This document shows positions 1 through 8,620 of a DNA stretch of 64,000 nucleotides, piece after piece; the stretch's first letter is position 1; the number at the start of each line of letters is the position of its first letter. The stretch is from the NCBI GenBank assembly GCA_963820775.1, contig CAWGBF010000008.1, positions 868,001 through 932,000 of the forward strand. Reading direction: 5' to 3'. The position numbers and the translations under genes are program-made. The stretch comes from Roseiarcus sp963820775 (GTDB taxonomy: Bacteria > Pseudomonadota > Alphaproteobacteria > Rhizobiales > Beijerinckiaceae). Under the pieces are notes generated by a model. The model was not told the origin of the DNA. It did no database searches and was given only the letters and a program-made list of their open reading frames with translations.

Positions 1-491
1 TTTATCCGGCCGCTGGCGGACTCGCGACCGAGGTGTTGCTCGAGGCGATCCGCTCACGAAACACCGACGCGCCGGCGCGGGAGGAGGGAACGGAAGCGGG
101 CCTAGCATGGCTGGTAACAAAATATCCGGAGGTTGTTCGTACCCCGGTCTGTCCGCCGCCCCCAGACCCCACTCCGATCTCCGCTCTGAAATGTGCTTAG
201 TGGTCGGCGAGGTAGCAGATCGGCGAGCCGGTCAAAGGCCCTGAAAAGAGGTGTGAAGCGCTGCGTTCAGCCCCGGGCGGCAAATGCACGTCACTGCGTC
301 TGCAAGACGGTACGGCTGTGGGACTCCTTGGCCGGCAGAGGCAGTCAAACTTTCTAATATTGGGCCGCGGGGTATCTGGCGCTGGAATGCGACACTAGTG
401 CTAGACTACATGTTCGCCTGAGATAGGGCGACCCGTCTCACAGTATGCAGGCTTGTCGAGGGTTGCGCCGGGCTTTCCGGCACCGAGCCTC
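1..491. other. Left-edge region without a recognised gene
   Basis: An open frame enters from the left edge (codons from base 3) and stops with TAG at 198-200. Its end is proline-rich and I do not recognise it, so it could be the tail of a gene lying outside the window or chance. Bases 201-491 hold no convincing coding sequence. Because an IS110-type transposase starts at 492, part of this stretch may be the left end of that element, the place where IS110-group elements carry their non-coding bridge RNA. I did not find a terminal boundary or a convincing fold by eye. Confidence 0.3.
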
Positions 492-957
492 ATGCATAGG
501 AGACGGGTCTTGGACGAATCTATCACCTACGTGGGCCTTGACGTGCACAAGGATACGATCGCGGTCGCGCTTGCGGAGACGGGCGCACAGAAGGACGTGC
601 GCAAGTATGGCAAGATCGCGAACACAGCGATGGCCTTGAACGCTCTGGCGGCGAAGCTGTCGCGCGCTGGAAGCGAGCTACGGTTCTGATATGAGGCTGG
701 CCCTTGCGGCTATGGCATTCAACGGCAGTTGACCCTGGCTCGGCATGGTTGCGTTGTCGTTGCTCCGTCGTTGATCCCACGCAAGCCGGGAGAACGGATC
801 AAGACCGACCGGCGGGATGCGATCAACCTGGCCAAGCTGCATCGCGCCGGTGAACTGACCGCGGTGTGGATTCCTGATCAGGCTCATGAGGCGATCCGCG
901 ATCTCGTACGCGCGCGTCTTGCGGCCGTCCGCAGTCTGCGCCAGGCCCGTCAGTGTT
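492..957 (+). pseudogene. IS110-family transposase, N-terminal fragment with internal stop
   Basis: The translation carries the DEDD (RuvC-like) start of IS110 transposases: GLDVHKDTIAVAL near the N-terminus, then YEAGPCGYG and KTDRRDAINLA. An ATG at 492 is a plausible start. At 687-689 a TGA sits where family members have Cys (FCYEAGP), and the same frame continues on both sides, so this is a point nonsense mutation (TGC to TGA) and not a frameshift. The frame ends where the IS21 left terminus begins at 954. The rest of the DEDD domain and the serine-containing C-terminal Tnp domain are absent, and they do not resume on the far side of IS21. The element is therefore dead. Confidence 0.75.
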
Positions 958-1065
958 GATTTCCACTGAGAGTTGACCCGGGCGGCACGGGTTTTTCCGC
1001 CGAGAACTGACCCATGTTCGAACCTCGCCCCCTTGGCCTACGCGGGGGGCATCGGAGTGATCGAC

Positions 1066-2598
1066 ATGGAGTTATTGAGCGTCATCCGGCGCTGGCATTA
1101 TCGAGATCATTTCTCGATCCGAGAGATATCTCGACGCACTGGGCTGTCGAGGAACACGGTCCGCAAGTACCTGCGTTCGGACAGCGTCGAACCGAAGTTT
1201 GCCGTCCCAGATCGGCCGAGCAGGCTGGACCCATACGCCGACAAGCTGTCGCATATGCTGCGGCAGGAGGCGGGGAAGTCACGCAAGCAGAAGCGGACCG
1301 TCAAGCAATTGCACGCTGATCTATTCGCCCTCGGCTACGACGGCTCGTACAATCGCGTGGCGGCTTTCGCGCGCGACTGGAAGGCAGCCCGGCAGCAGGA
1401 GCAGCAGACGTGCGGCCGTGGCGTGTTTGTGCCACTGGCATTCCTGCCTGGCGAGGCGTTCCAGTTCGATTGGTCGGAAGATTGGGCGGTCATTGCCGGC
1501 GAGCGGACCAAGCTGCAGGTCGCTCACTTCAAGCTTAGCTATAGCCGCGCCTTCATTCTCCGGGCCTACCCACAGCAGACCCATGAGATGCTGTTTGACG
1601 CCCACAATCACGCCTTCCGCGTCCTCGCAGGCGTGCCACGGCGCGGCATCTACGACAACATGCGCACCGCGGTCGATAAGGTCGGCCGTGGCAAGGAGCG
1701 CCGGGTCAACGCGCGCTTCTCAGCTATGGTCAGCCACTTCCTATTTGAGGCGGAGTTCTGCAATCCTGCCTCCGGGTGGGAGAAGGGGCAGATCGAGAAG
1801 AACGTCCAAGACGCGCGCCATCGGCTCTGGCAGCCGACGCCCAGCTTCCCCTCCCTGGCGGCGCTGAACGACTGGCTGGAGAAGCGCTGCCAGGAGCTTT
1901 GGGCGCAGACCCCGCACGGCTCGCATCCTGGCATGATCTCTGACGCCTGGGCGGAAGAAGCCAAACATCTGATGCCGCTTCCCAGGCTATTCGACGGCTT
2001 TATCGAGTACGCCAAGCGAGTCTCGCCGACGTGCCTGATCCATCTGGAGCGCAATCGCTATAGCGTGCCGGCGTCCTTCGCCAATCGCCCGGTCAGCGTG
2101 CGGGTCTATCCCGAGCGTATCGTCGTCGTCGCCGAAGGGCAGATCATCTGCGAGCATCGGCGCGTCTTTGCTCGTTCGCACCAACGAAAGAGTACGACGA
2201 CCGTTTTCGATTGGCGGCACTATCTGGCGGTCATTCAGCGCAAACCGGGCGCACTCCGCAACGGCGCGCCGTTCGCCGAGCTCCCGCCCGCCTTCCGAAC
2301 TCTGCAGCAGCGCATGCTTAAGACGCCGGGCGGCGACCGCGAGATGGTCGAGATCCTCGCCCTGGTTCTCCAGCACGACGAGCAGGCCGTGCTCACTGCC
2401 GTCGAACTGGCTCTGGAGGCTGGCGCGCCGACGAAGACGCATATTCTGAACGTGCTGCACCGGTTGATCGACGGCAAGCCGATCGACCCACCAGCCGTGA
2501 AGCCGCCTAATGCTTTGACCCTCGCCACCGAGCCGCAAGCCAACGTCGAACGCTACGACGCGCTGCGCAAAGCCCGGGAGGCGCGCCATGCGTCATAA
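1066..2598 (+). CDS. istA: IS21-family transposase IstA
   Basis: IstA is the DDE strand-transfer transposase of IS21, acting with the AAA+ protein IstB. The start at ATG 1066 was chosen because the family sequence begins with MELLSVIRRWHYRDH; the longer open frame from 973 would run through the inverted-repeat region. A helix-turn-helix follows (REISRRTGLSRNTVRKYL, about residues 18-35). The rve-type catalytic core holds Asp in QFDWSED, Asp in GIYDNM and Glu in GWEKGQIE. At 510 residues it has normal family length and is uninterrupted. Its last 11 bases overlap the start of istB, as expected for the coupled pair. It looks intact, but transposition would need IstB, which is broken here. Confidence 0.92.
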   Translation: MELLSVIRRWHYRDHFSIREISRRTGLSRNTVRKYLRSDSVEPKFAVPDRPSRLDPYADKLSHMLRQEAGKSRKQKRTVKQLHADLFALGYDGSYNRVAAFARDWKAARQQEQQTCGRGVFVPLAFLPGEAFQFDWSEDWAVIAGERTKLQVAHFKLSYSRAFILRAYPQQTHEMLFDAHNHAFRVLAGVPRRGIYDNMRTAVDKVGRGKERRVNARFSAMVSHFLFEAEFCNPASGWEKGQIEKNVQDARHRLWQPTPSFPSLAALNDWLEKRCQELWAQTPHGSHPGMISDAWAEEAKHLMPLPRLFDGFIEYAKRVSPTCLIHLERNRYSVPASFANRPVSVRVYPERIVVVAEGQIICEHRRVFARSHQRKSTTTVFDWRHYLAVIQRKPGALRNGAPFAELPPAFRTLQQRMLKTPGGDREMVEILALVLQHDEQAVLTAVELALEAGAPTKTHILNVLHRLIDGKPIDPPAVKPPNALTLATEPQANVERYDALRKAREARHAS

Positions 2599-2917
2599 TC
2601 CCGCCGCTGGCGCCGTCGTCATCATGCTGAGAACCCTCAAGATGCACGGCATGGCTCAGGCGGTCGGCGAGTTGACCGAGCAAGGCTCCCCGGCCTTCGA
2701 AGCCGCAGTGCCGATCCTCTCGCAGCTTCTGAAAGCGGAAATGGCCGACAGGGAGGTGAGATCGACGGCCTATCAGCTCAAGGCCGCCCGCTTTCCGAAC
2801 TATCGCGACCTTGCCGGCTTCGACTTCGCCAGCAGCGAGGTCAACGAGGCGCTCGCCCGTCAGCTTCATGGCTGCGAGTTCCTGGAGGATGCGCACAACA
2901 TCGTCCTGGTCGGCGGC

Positions 2918-5512
2918 CCCGAGCCCGACTCATAATGCTCACCTCACCATGTCATTGAAAGTTCAGGGCTAGCTCTGGCTCGTCTTCAGACGGCGGACCT
3001 ATCCGAGAGCGCTTTCTTCGTCGCTCGGCCTCCCGGGCCACCTCCGCGCGCCCAAGATCGGGGGCTCGAATGGCCCAGGGGCCGCCTCTGCAGGATTGGT
3101 TCGCAGGCAATGCGCCTTCGACAATCAGGCGACGAACAGTCGCCGGACTGACCGACAAAACCTCTGCCGCCTCGTCAAGCGTGACCTCTCCTCGCTCGGC
3201 ACGTTCGCCCTCTCGATAGACGACGATGTTGTGATCCTTGCGTAGGGAGGCCACCCGCATTCGGGTCCACGAATGCCCCTTGGTCGTCGTCTTGCCAGCC
3301 CGATTGAGAGCAGCCGCAATCCCCATGTCCGGCATCTGCCGGGCCATCGCCCGCACCAGATCGACAACGTCGGCGTCGACGCGCCAGCGGTGCTCGCCCG
3401 TGCGGTTCTTGCGGACGCGTAGAGCCGTATGATCCTCGCCCGCCCAGCGGATGACGAGATCGAGACCGTCATCCTCCGTGCGCACGACGATCTCTTCGAT
3501 CAGCATGCGAACGATCCGTTTGCGCGTGGCTATGGTCGCCCCTTCCGCATGCCAGGCGCGTTCAACGTCAGCGCCGAGCTGGAGCAGCGCCTCTCGCTCG
3601 CCTGGAGTTACGCCATTCAACGGCGCAACACTGAGCGCTGTGAGCTCATCCTGAAGGCGTCGCTCTTCTTTCAGGCGCTCGTTCCAACGCCGCTCGAGTT
3701 CGCCCGCGACCAGACGGTTGTCGGGATCGACGGCGTCATATTGCCGTCGAGCGTGCACAGCCTCGAAACGCGCCTGCTCGAGCGCCAGCTCGACCTGTCG
3801 ATGCTTCTCGCCGTCTTCGCGTCCTCGCGCTTGAAGAGCCGCCAGGGCCGCTTCGACGCCGAGAGGCTGAATGCGCTCCACGACCTCGGCGGCGACTGCG
3901 GCGTCGACGCGAAGACTGCCGAAGCCAATGCAGCGCTCGGTCCCGTGGTTGATGGAAGCGCCTCGGCAGTGATAGCGCGCGACATCGCCCTTCGTTCCGC
4001 CGTAGGCGACATGCAGCTTCCGACCGCAATGGCCGCAGCGGAACAAGCCGGCGAGCAAGGCTTCTCCCCGCCGCACAGCGCCCCGGCTCGCAAAGCTCTT
4101 GCCGTTTGCGTTGTCCTTGATCAGGCGCTGATTCCTCTCGAAGGCGTCCCAGCCGATATAACCCTGATGGTGATCGCGGATCAAAACATCCCATTCAGAC
4201 TGTTCGACCGGAAGACCGCGCATGACCCGCTTTCGGCCATTCTCGATTCTCGTCTTGCTCATCGACCGACCATAAGCATAGGCGCCGGCGTAGATCGGGT
4301 TGGTTAGGATGTGAAGGATTGTATTGTAGACCGGGGCTTTCCACTGCAAATGTCGGCCTTCAGGTCCATGGTCGACGGCGGGCAGCGCGATACTTTCCTG
4401 CCGGAACCAAAGATGCACCTGCCGCACGCTCTGCATCTCGGCGAACTTGCGGAAGACCAATGCGAGCGCTTCGCGCACGCGAAGGTCCGGATCCTTCTCG
4501 ATCCGGTCCGATTTGCTGCGCACATAGCCAATTGCGACCGATGTGAAGAGCTCGCCGCGTCGCGCTTTCTGTTTGAGCGCTTCATGGGCGCGCTGGCGCA
4601 GGATGGTCAGCTCCATCTCGCTCATCGTTCCCTTCATGCCGAGCAGGAGCCGGTCGTTTGGAAGACGGGGATCGTAGACGCCGTCCTCGTCGGCGATCAG
4701 CGTCCCGACGAGGCCGCAGAACTCCAGCAGCGTGTGCCAGTCTCGTCCGTTGCGGGCCAGGCGCGACGCCTCGATCGACACCACTGCGCCGACCCGGCCG
4801 TCGCAGATCGCCGCCAGAAGCTTCTCAAACCCGGGGCGGCTGACGCCGGAGCCCGAACGGCCGAGATCGTCATCAATGACACTGACGTTGGCCCAGCCAA
4901 GCTGTCGGGCTCGCTCGACCAGTCCATACTGCCGTCGACGGCTCTCGACGTTGTTGTTCACCTGGTCGATCGTCGACTGGCGGACGTAGACAATCGCCTC
5001 CCGGGCGAGATGATCAGCCTCGACCCGGCTCATGGCGCGCCTCCTTCCGGATTGAAGTCGAGACTTTCCGCGAAAGAGCCTCCGTCAGAAGCGCTCGCAC
5101 GCTTTCCACCATCGCTTGGCGGCGTTCCTTCGGGATCGGTCGCTGGCGGGGCGGCTCTTCGAATAGATCCGGTGGTCGGCGGTTCAGACGCATGATCGGC
5201 TCCGTCAGTCAGGGGCGAATCCCCATCGTAGGAGCCTAGAACCGCATCCAGATAGGCGCGCAGATCGCGCAGCCGCGCCACGCAAAGCCGCGGAGCCGAA
5301 CGGATCTCGCAACCAGCAGCCGCGGGCCGTAACATCCATTCCGGCGTCAACGTCAACGTGCCGTCAGCGAGACGGATCGTAAGATGCACATCGCCGCAGC
5401 GCACCACCCGCCGACCACTCGACGACACTATCCTGCCGGCCAGCGGATGAAAGGCGTAGTAGATCGTCTCTTCGCTCGCCAGAATCCCGGCACCATGTCG
5501 CTGTCTCGCCCG
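2918..5512 (-). mobile_element. Serine-recombinase element 1, inserted in istB Walker A
   Basis: The boundaries were set by where the istB reading frame breaks and resumes. CCCG occurs at both edges (2918-2921 and 5509-5512), so the element is about 2.59 kb and removing one unit restores istB in frame. It carries a large serine recombinase and, upstream in the same direction, a DUF5372-like small gene. No terminal inverted repeats are obvious, which fits integration by a serine recombinase rather than a DDE transposase. Whether the short direct repeat is a true crossover core or chance matching cannot be told from one sequence. Confidence 0.8.
2952..5033 (-). CDS. Large serine recombinase of element 1
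   Basis: The 693-residue protein belongs to the resolvase/invertase superfamily and would catalyse insertion and excision of its element. The N-terminal catalytic domain has the nucleophile in YVRQS (Ser20) and the RLARNGRDWH helix. A PF07508-type recombinase domain follows. A zinc-ribbon segment has CGHC (in FRCGHCGRKL) and two later Cys residues (YHC, ERC), and a charged helical region comes after it. The C-terminus carries a helix-turn-helix of the excisionase type (LDEAAEVLSVSPATVRRLI). The start ATG at 5033 overlaps the stop of the upstream small gene by 4 bases (ATGA), indicating translational coupling. The frame is uninterrupted and all motifs are present, so it could be active. Confidence 0.92.
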   Translation of the reverse strand: MSRVEADHLAREAIVYVRQSTIDQVNNNVESRRRQYGLVERARQLGWANVSVIDDDLGRSGSGVSRPGFEKLLAAICDGRVGAVVSIEASRLARNGRDWHTLLEFCGLVGTLIADEDGVYDPRLPNDRLLLGMKGTMSEMELTILRQRAHEALKQKARRGELFTSVAIGYVRSKSDRIEKDPDLRVREALALVFRKFAEMQSVRQVHLWFRQESIALPAVDHGPEGRHLQWKAPVYNTILHILTNPIYAGAYAYGRSMSKTRIENGRKRVMRGLPVEQSEWDVLIRDHHQGYIGWDAFERNQRLIKDNANGKSFASRGAVRRGEALLAGLFRCGHCGRKLHVAYGGTKGDVARYHCRGASINHGTERCIGFGSLRVDAAVAAEVVERIQPLGVEAALAALQARGREDGEKHRQVELALEQARFEAVHARRQYDAVDPDNRLVAGELERRWNERLKEERRLQDELTALSVAPLNGVTPGEREALLQLGADVERAWHAEGATIATRKRIVRMLIEEIVVRTEDDGLDLVIRWAGEDHTALRVRKNRTGEHRWRVDADVVDLVRAMARQMPDMGIAAALNRAGKTTTKGHSWTRMRVASLRKDHNIVVYREGERAERGEVTLDEAAEVLSVSPATVRRLIVEGALPANQSCRGGPWAIRAPDLGRAEVAREAERRRKRSRIGPPSEDEPELALNFQ

Positions 5513-5527
5513 GCACCGGCAAGACAC
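5030..5527 (-). CDS. DUF5372-like accessory protein of element 1
   Basis: This small gene lies directly upstream of the recombinase and overlaps it by 4 bases. Its first half (TIYYAFHPLAGRIV through LADGTLTLTPEWML) resembles the short DUF5372-type proteins that accompany large serine recombinases; that family assignment is from memory of the sequence pattern. The second half is low-complexity and rich in Ser, Pro and Gly. The only in-frame ATG, at 5527, lies about five codons outside the element in istB sequence, so the native start may be a non-ATG codon near 5485 or the N-terminus may have changed on insertion. Its function is unknown; a role assisting or regulating the recombinase is inferred only from the coupling. 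Confidence 0.55.
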   Translation of the reverse strand: MSCRCRARQRHGAGILASEETIYYAFHPLAGRIVSSSGRRVVRCGDVHLTIRLADGTLTLTPEWMLRPAAAGCEIRSAPRLCVARLRDLRAYLDAVLGSYDGDSPLTDGADHASEPPTTGSIRRAAPPATDPEGTPPSDGGKRASASDGGSFAESLDFNPEGGAP

Positions 5528-5832
5528 ATCTGGCCATCGCCATCGCGCGAAGCTGCATCCGCGCTGGATCGCGCGGCCGCTTCTTCACCACCGTCGATCT
5601 CGTCAATCAGCTCGAGGCCGAGGGTCGCGCAGGCCGCCAGGGACGGCTCGCCGATTATCTCACGCGCCTCGACTTCGTGATCCTCGATGAACTCGGCTAT
5701 CTCCCCTTCGCGCAGGCCGGCGGCCAGTTGCTGTTCCACCTGATCAGTCGTCTCTACGAGCGCACCTCAATCATTGTCACGACCAACCTCGCCTTCGGCG
5801 AATGGCCAAGCGTCTTCGGCGACCCGAAGCTT

Positions 5833-7962
5833 TCATGATGCCTCCTTCCTGGAACGCTTGGTGCGTCGCAGACGAGCACGGAGCCGATCGATCTGCTCGT
5901 CCGATAGTTCGATTTGCCACGGTTGCCCTTTCGTCAGCTGGTAGCCAGCCAAATCGCCACGGGCCAGATAGTCGAACACGGTTTGTGACGTGATCCCAAG
6001 CTCGACTGCCACGCCCTGAATCGAGAAAGCGCCGTCAGGCCAGCGCATCGGGTTCGCGCTGGCGCCATTGATCTTGGTAGTCGGGATCTTCCAGCGGGTA
6101 CGCAATAACCAAACATTTTCGCCCCTGAAGGCACAGCCGCGGGCGGCGACGAAGCCTTCTTGGTTTAGTGATGCGGCGATCTCCTTGTCCATCTTGCCGG
6201 CGTTATTGAGCTCCGTGATCCGCCGCCGCAGCCGTTCAAGATCGATATAGTCATGGTAGGTGTGAACGCGCCGCTGCAAGCAGTGCTCGCTGGTTGCGCC
6301 GGTTTGCCAGACAATCTTCAGCCAGACCTGACCTTGCGCCCGCCTTTGATCGAGCACGACTTCGCGCACAACAAAGCGCAGAATGCGCTTGCGGTCGGCT
6401 GCCGCCGTGGTGACGGCATGCCAGATCCGCGGCAAGTTCTCACCCAAGGCCTGTAACTCTGCGCGGTCTGCCGCACCGTTGCCGAGTGGTTCTTGCGAAC
6501 GCCAGCGCGCGTGCTCCTCCTCGATAGCGTCGACGTCACGCAGCTTCTCCTCCCAGGTTCGCTCGAGCGAGCGCGCGACGAGACGATTCTCAGGCTCAAC
6601 GGCATCATATTGGCGGCGCGCCCGCTCGGCCTCGTAGCGGGCGCGCTCTCGGCGAAGAGTCCATTGCCGCTCGAGCTGCCGGCTCTCCTCCTCCAGCTGC
6701 CCCATCGCGGCGATCGCGATGGCGATTTGATCCGGGACGAGGGCATCGAGCAGGAGACGCTCAACGAGCGCGTCGACCGGCAAGGCGCGCACTTCCTGGC
6801 ACAGCGCGCCGCCTCGCTGATCGCGATCGAACCGGCAGCAATAGACCGGGTAGTCGCCATTCGGCCCCGTGTAGCGCAGGCTCATGTGACGTCCACAACG
6901 GCCGCAGATTGCGATGCCCTGTAGCAACGCCGAACCTTTGCGCGGCACGCCGGTGTGTCCCGCTTCGTAGCGGTTGGCGTTGTCCGCCAAGCGGCGCTGA
7001 TTGGCCATGAACTCCTCCCAGCCGATGTAACCAGGGTGAGCGGCTTTCAGGCAAACCGCCCAATCCGCGATTGCCACCTTGACGGTTCCCCCAACCGAAC
7101 CGCGGCGGCATTGGCTCGCGTCCTTCTGCCGACGGCCGTAAACATAAGCCCCAGCATAGGCCGGATTCTGAAGAACGCCGCGAACCCGTGCACTGTCAGC
7201 GTCGCGCCAGACGACGTCGTGCGGTGACGGTCCGAGCACGGGTCGGACCGGCAGTGGCAATCCGCTCGTGCGCAGGAAGCCCATCACGCTCCGCGCGCTT
7301 TGCAACTCCCTGAACTTGGCGAAGACGAGGTTGAGGCGCGCCTGCACCTCTTCGTCCGGATTAAGGATGATGGTCCCGCCCCGGTCGTGAGCAAGTCCAG
7401 CGGGCAACGGCAAGCGCAATTCGCCGCGTGCCGCTTTCTGACGCTCTCCCTGATGAAGGCGCATCCGGATTTGGTGAAGCTCGGCCTCGCTCATGATGCC
7501 GGACAGACCGAGCAGCAGACGGTCGTGGTAGGCGCGCGGGTCGTAGAGGCGCTCGCCATCCGCGATCAGCACCCCGAACACCGAGCAGAGCTCAAGCAAC
7601 TGATGCCAATCGCGATTGTTGCGGGCGAGCCGCGAAGCGTCGAGGCTGACTACGAGCCCGGCATTGCCGAGGCCGATCTCGGCGATCAATTTCTGGAAGC
7701 CGTAGCGCTCCACACTGCCAGCGCCTGATTTGCCGAGATCCTCGTCTATGACTTGCACGCGCTCGTGGGGCCACCCGAGAGCGATGGTGCGATCGACCAG
7801 CCGATATTGCAGCTGCGTGCTCTCTTGGTGCTGCCTCACTTGGTTTAGGGACGATTGCCGAACATAGACATAGGCCAGCTTGGCGCGATGCGCCGTCGTC
7901 ACCCGCTCATCAGCGACGTGCGCGGCGATCAGCACGGGCCATCTCCCTTGCCGGCGCCACAT
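5833..7962 (-). CDS. Large serine recombinase of element 2
   Basis: This 709-residue serine recombinase has its catalytic Ser in YVRQSSLNQV (about residue 37) and the helix RLARNNRDWHQLLEL. The middle recombinase domain is followed by a zinc ribbon (CGRCGRHMSL with further Cys in YCCRF and LCQEV) and a long basic helical stretch. The C-terminal part includes a putative DNA-binding helix-turn-helix (AVELGITSQTVFDYLARG). The ATG at 7962 lies inside the end of the upstream small gene (overlap about 50 bases); a later start near the TTAHRAKLAY segment is possible. No frameshift is visible. It differs from the element 1 protein over most of its length but shares domain order. Confidence 0.9.
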   Translation of the reverse strand: MWRRQGRWPVLIAAHVADERVTTAHRAKLAYVYVRQSSLNQVRQHQESTQLQYRLVDRTIALGWPHERVQVIDEDLGKSGAGSVERYGFQKLIAEIGLGNAGLVVSLDASRLARNNRDWHQLLELCSVFGVLIADGERLYDPRAYHDRLLLGLSGIMSEAELHQIRMRLHQGERQKAARGELRLPLPAGLAHDRGGTIILNPDEEVQARLNLVFAKFRELQSARSVMGFLRTSGLPLPVRPVLGPSPHDVVWRDADSARVRGVLQNPAYAGAYVYGRRQKDASQCRRGSVGGTVKVAIADWAVCLKAAHPGYIGWEEFMANQRRLADNANRYEAGHTGVPRKGSALLQGIAICGRCGRHMSLRYTGPNGDYPVYCCRFDRDQRGGALCQEVRALPVDALVERLLLDALVPDQIAIAIAAMGQLEEESRQLERQWTLRRERARYEAERARRQYDAVEPENRLVARSLERTWEEKLRDVDAIEEEHARWRSQEPLGNGAADRAELQALGENLPRIWHAVTTAAADRKRILRFVVREVVLDQRRAQGQVWLKIVWQTGATSEHCLQRRVHTYHDYIDLERLRRRITELNNAGKMDKEIAASLNQEGFVAARGCAFRGENVWLLRTRWKIPTTKINGASANPMRWPDGAFSIQGVAVELGITSQTVFDYLARGDLAGYQLTKGQPWQIELSDEQIDRLRARLRRTKRSRKEAS

Positions 7963-8137
7963 CCGCCGGCAGCATCCGCCGCAACAGCTCCGCCAATATT
8001 CGGGCTATCTGGGTTTGAGTCTCTGGCGACAGGTTCGGCCACAGATACGGAGGGGCTACCGAAAACCGGTTGATCTTGACGGCCGGGATCGATGGTGGAG
8101 ACGCAACGCGACGACGCGGAAGGGCCTGCAGGCTCAT
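7910..8137 (-). CDS. Small accessory ORF of element 2
   Basis: A 75-residue basic protein lies immediately upstream of, and overlapping, the recombinase. The centre (LSPETQTQIARILAELLRRM) is a strongly predicted amphipathic helix, and the C-terminus is Arg/Ala rich. I recall similar short helical ORFs in serine-recombinase elements, but I cannot name a Pfam family. The overlap suggests coupled expression. Element 1 has no clear counterpart. Function is unknown. Confidence 0.45.
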   Translation of the reverse strand: MSLQALPRRRVASPPSIPAVKINRFSVAPPYLWPNLSPETQTQIARILAELLRRMLPADVAPAREMARADRRARR

Positions 8138-8418
8138 CGCGAATCACCTCCTCGGTGAGGAGGGTTAGAATCCTGTTCAAATGCCGCGCCAAGGGGATCA
8201 ACGTACGAACACTGATACGGGGCAGGCTGGGCCCCGCTGCGCTCGACGAGTTTCCTGGCGGAACGAGGTCCGTTGCGGCAATCCGAACCGAACGCTTGCG
8301 TCCGTCAGCCCAGCTCGACAACCACGTAGGAAGGGCCGCGCCCAGAACGCTCATCGAGGACCGCAAGTCGATGACCAAATAGGAAGTGGCGCGGGTCCGT
8401 GATCGTGACGTGCGACAC
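8138..8418 (-). pseudogene. DUF5372-like protein of element 2, frameshifted
   Basis: Reading from a GTG at 8418, the sequence gives VTITDPRHFLFGHRLAVL, then a Gly-rich turn and YVVVEL, which is the same layout as the small gene of element 1 (hydrophobic strand, FGHRL, basic strand). At about 8308-8312 one extra G shifts the frame. The continuation (ADGRKRSVRIAATDLVPP) is found in the next frame and ends in a helix, LIPLARHLNRILTLL. The gene is thus broken by a single base or the read is wrong there. Downstream sequence in the shifted frame stays open to 7929, but a different overlapping frame (7910-8137) looks more protein-like. Confidence 0.45.
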
Positions 8419-8620
8419 TACCCGATCAAAAATGGTGGCGCCCTGCGATATTCGGCGACGCCAAGATGACGACGGCGCTGCTCGACCGGCTCACCCACCG
8501 CTGCCACATCCTCGAAACCGGGAACGACAGCTTCCGCTTTAAGAACAGCTCGGCGAAAGCCGCCAAACCCGCGAAGGAGAAACCTCGAAACTTGACGAAC
8601 GCTTGACCCCAAAACCATCA

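Larger units (their letters stand above)
5815..8459 (-). mobile_element. Serine-recombinase element 2, inserted in istB FGD motif
   Basis: The element is bounded by the 9-bp direct repeat TTCGGCGAC at 5815-5823 and 8451-8459, so one unit is about 2.64 kb. Removing it restores the istB codons for FGDAKMT in frame. Its organisation parallels element 1: recombinase at the left end, small genes upstream, all on the minus strand. The recombinases are clearly diverged, so the two elements are relatives and not recent duplicates. It carries one extra small gene (7910-8137). Confidence 0.82.
2588..8606 (+). pseudogene. istB: IS21 helper ATPase IstB, split into three pieces
   Basis: Three exon-like pieces encode one IstB AAA+ ATPase: 2588-2921, 5513-5823 and 8460-8606. 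Joined, they total 792 bases, exactly 264 codons, with no frame change. The first join falls inside Walker A and rebuilds GGPGTGKTHLA. The second falls in the conserved FGDAKMT segment after LAFGEWPSV. Walker B is visible as FVILDELGYL. The two gaps are filled by opposite-strand serine-recombinase elements flanked by CCCG (4 bp) and TTCGGCGAC (9 bp) direct repeats. The gene is therefore non-functional as it stands but would be restored precisely if both elements excised. Bases 2922-2935 of the first open frame are element sequence. Confidence 0.93.

Noticed and set aside
3429..5195. Long plus-strand open frames across element 1
   Set aside because: They lie antisense to the serine recombinase, which has clear catalytic, zinc-ribbon and HTH motifs.
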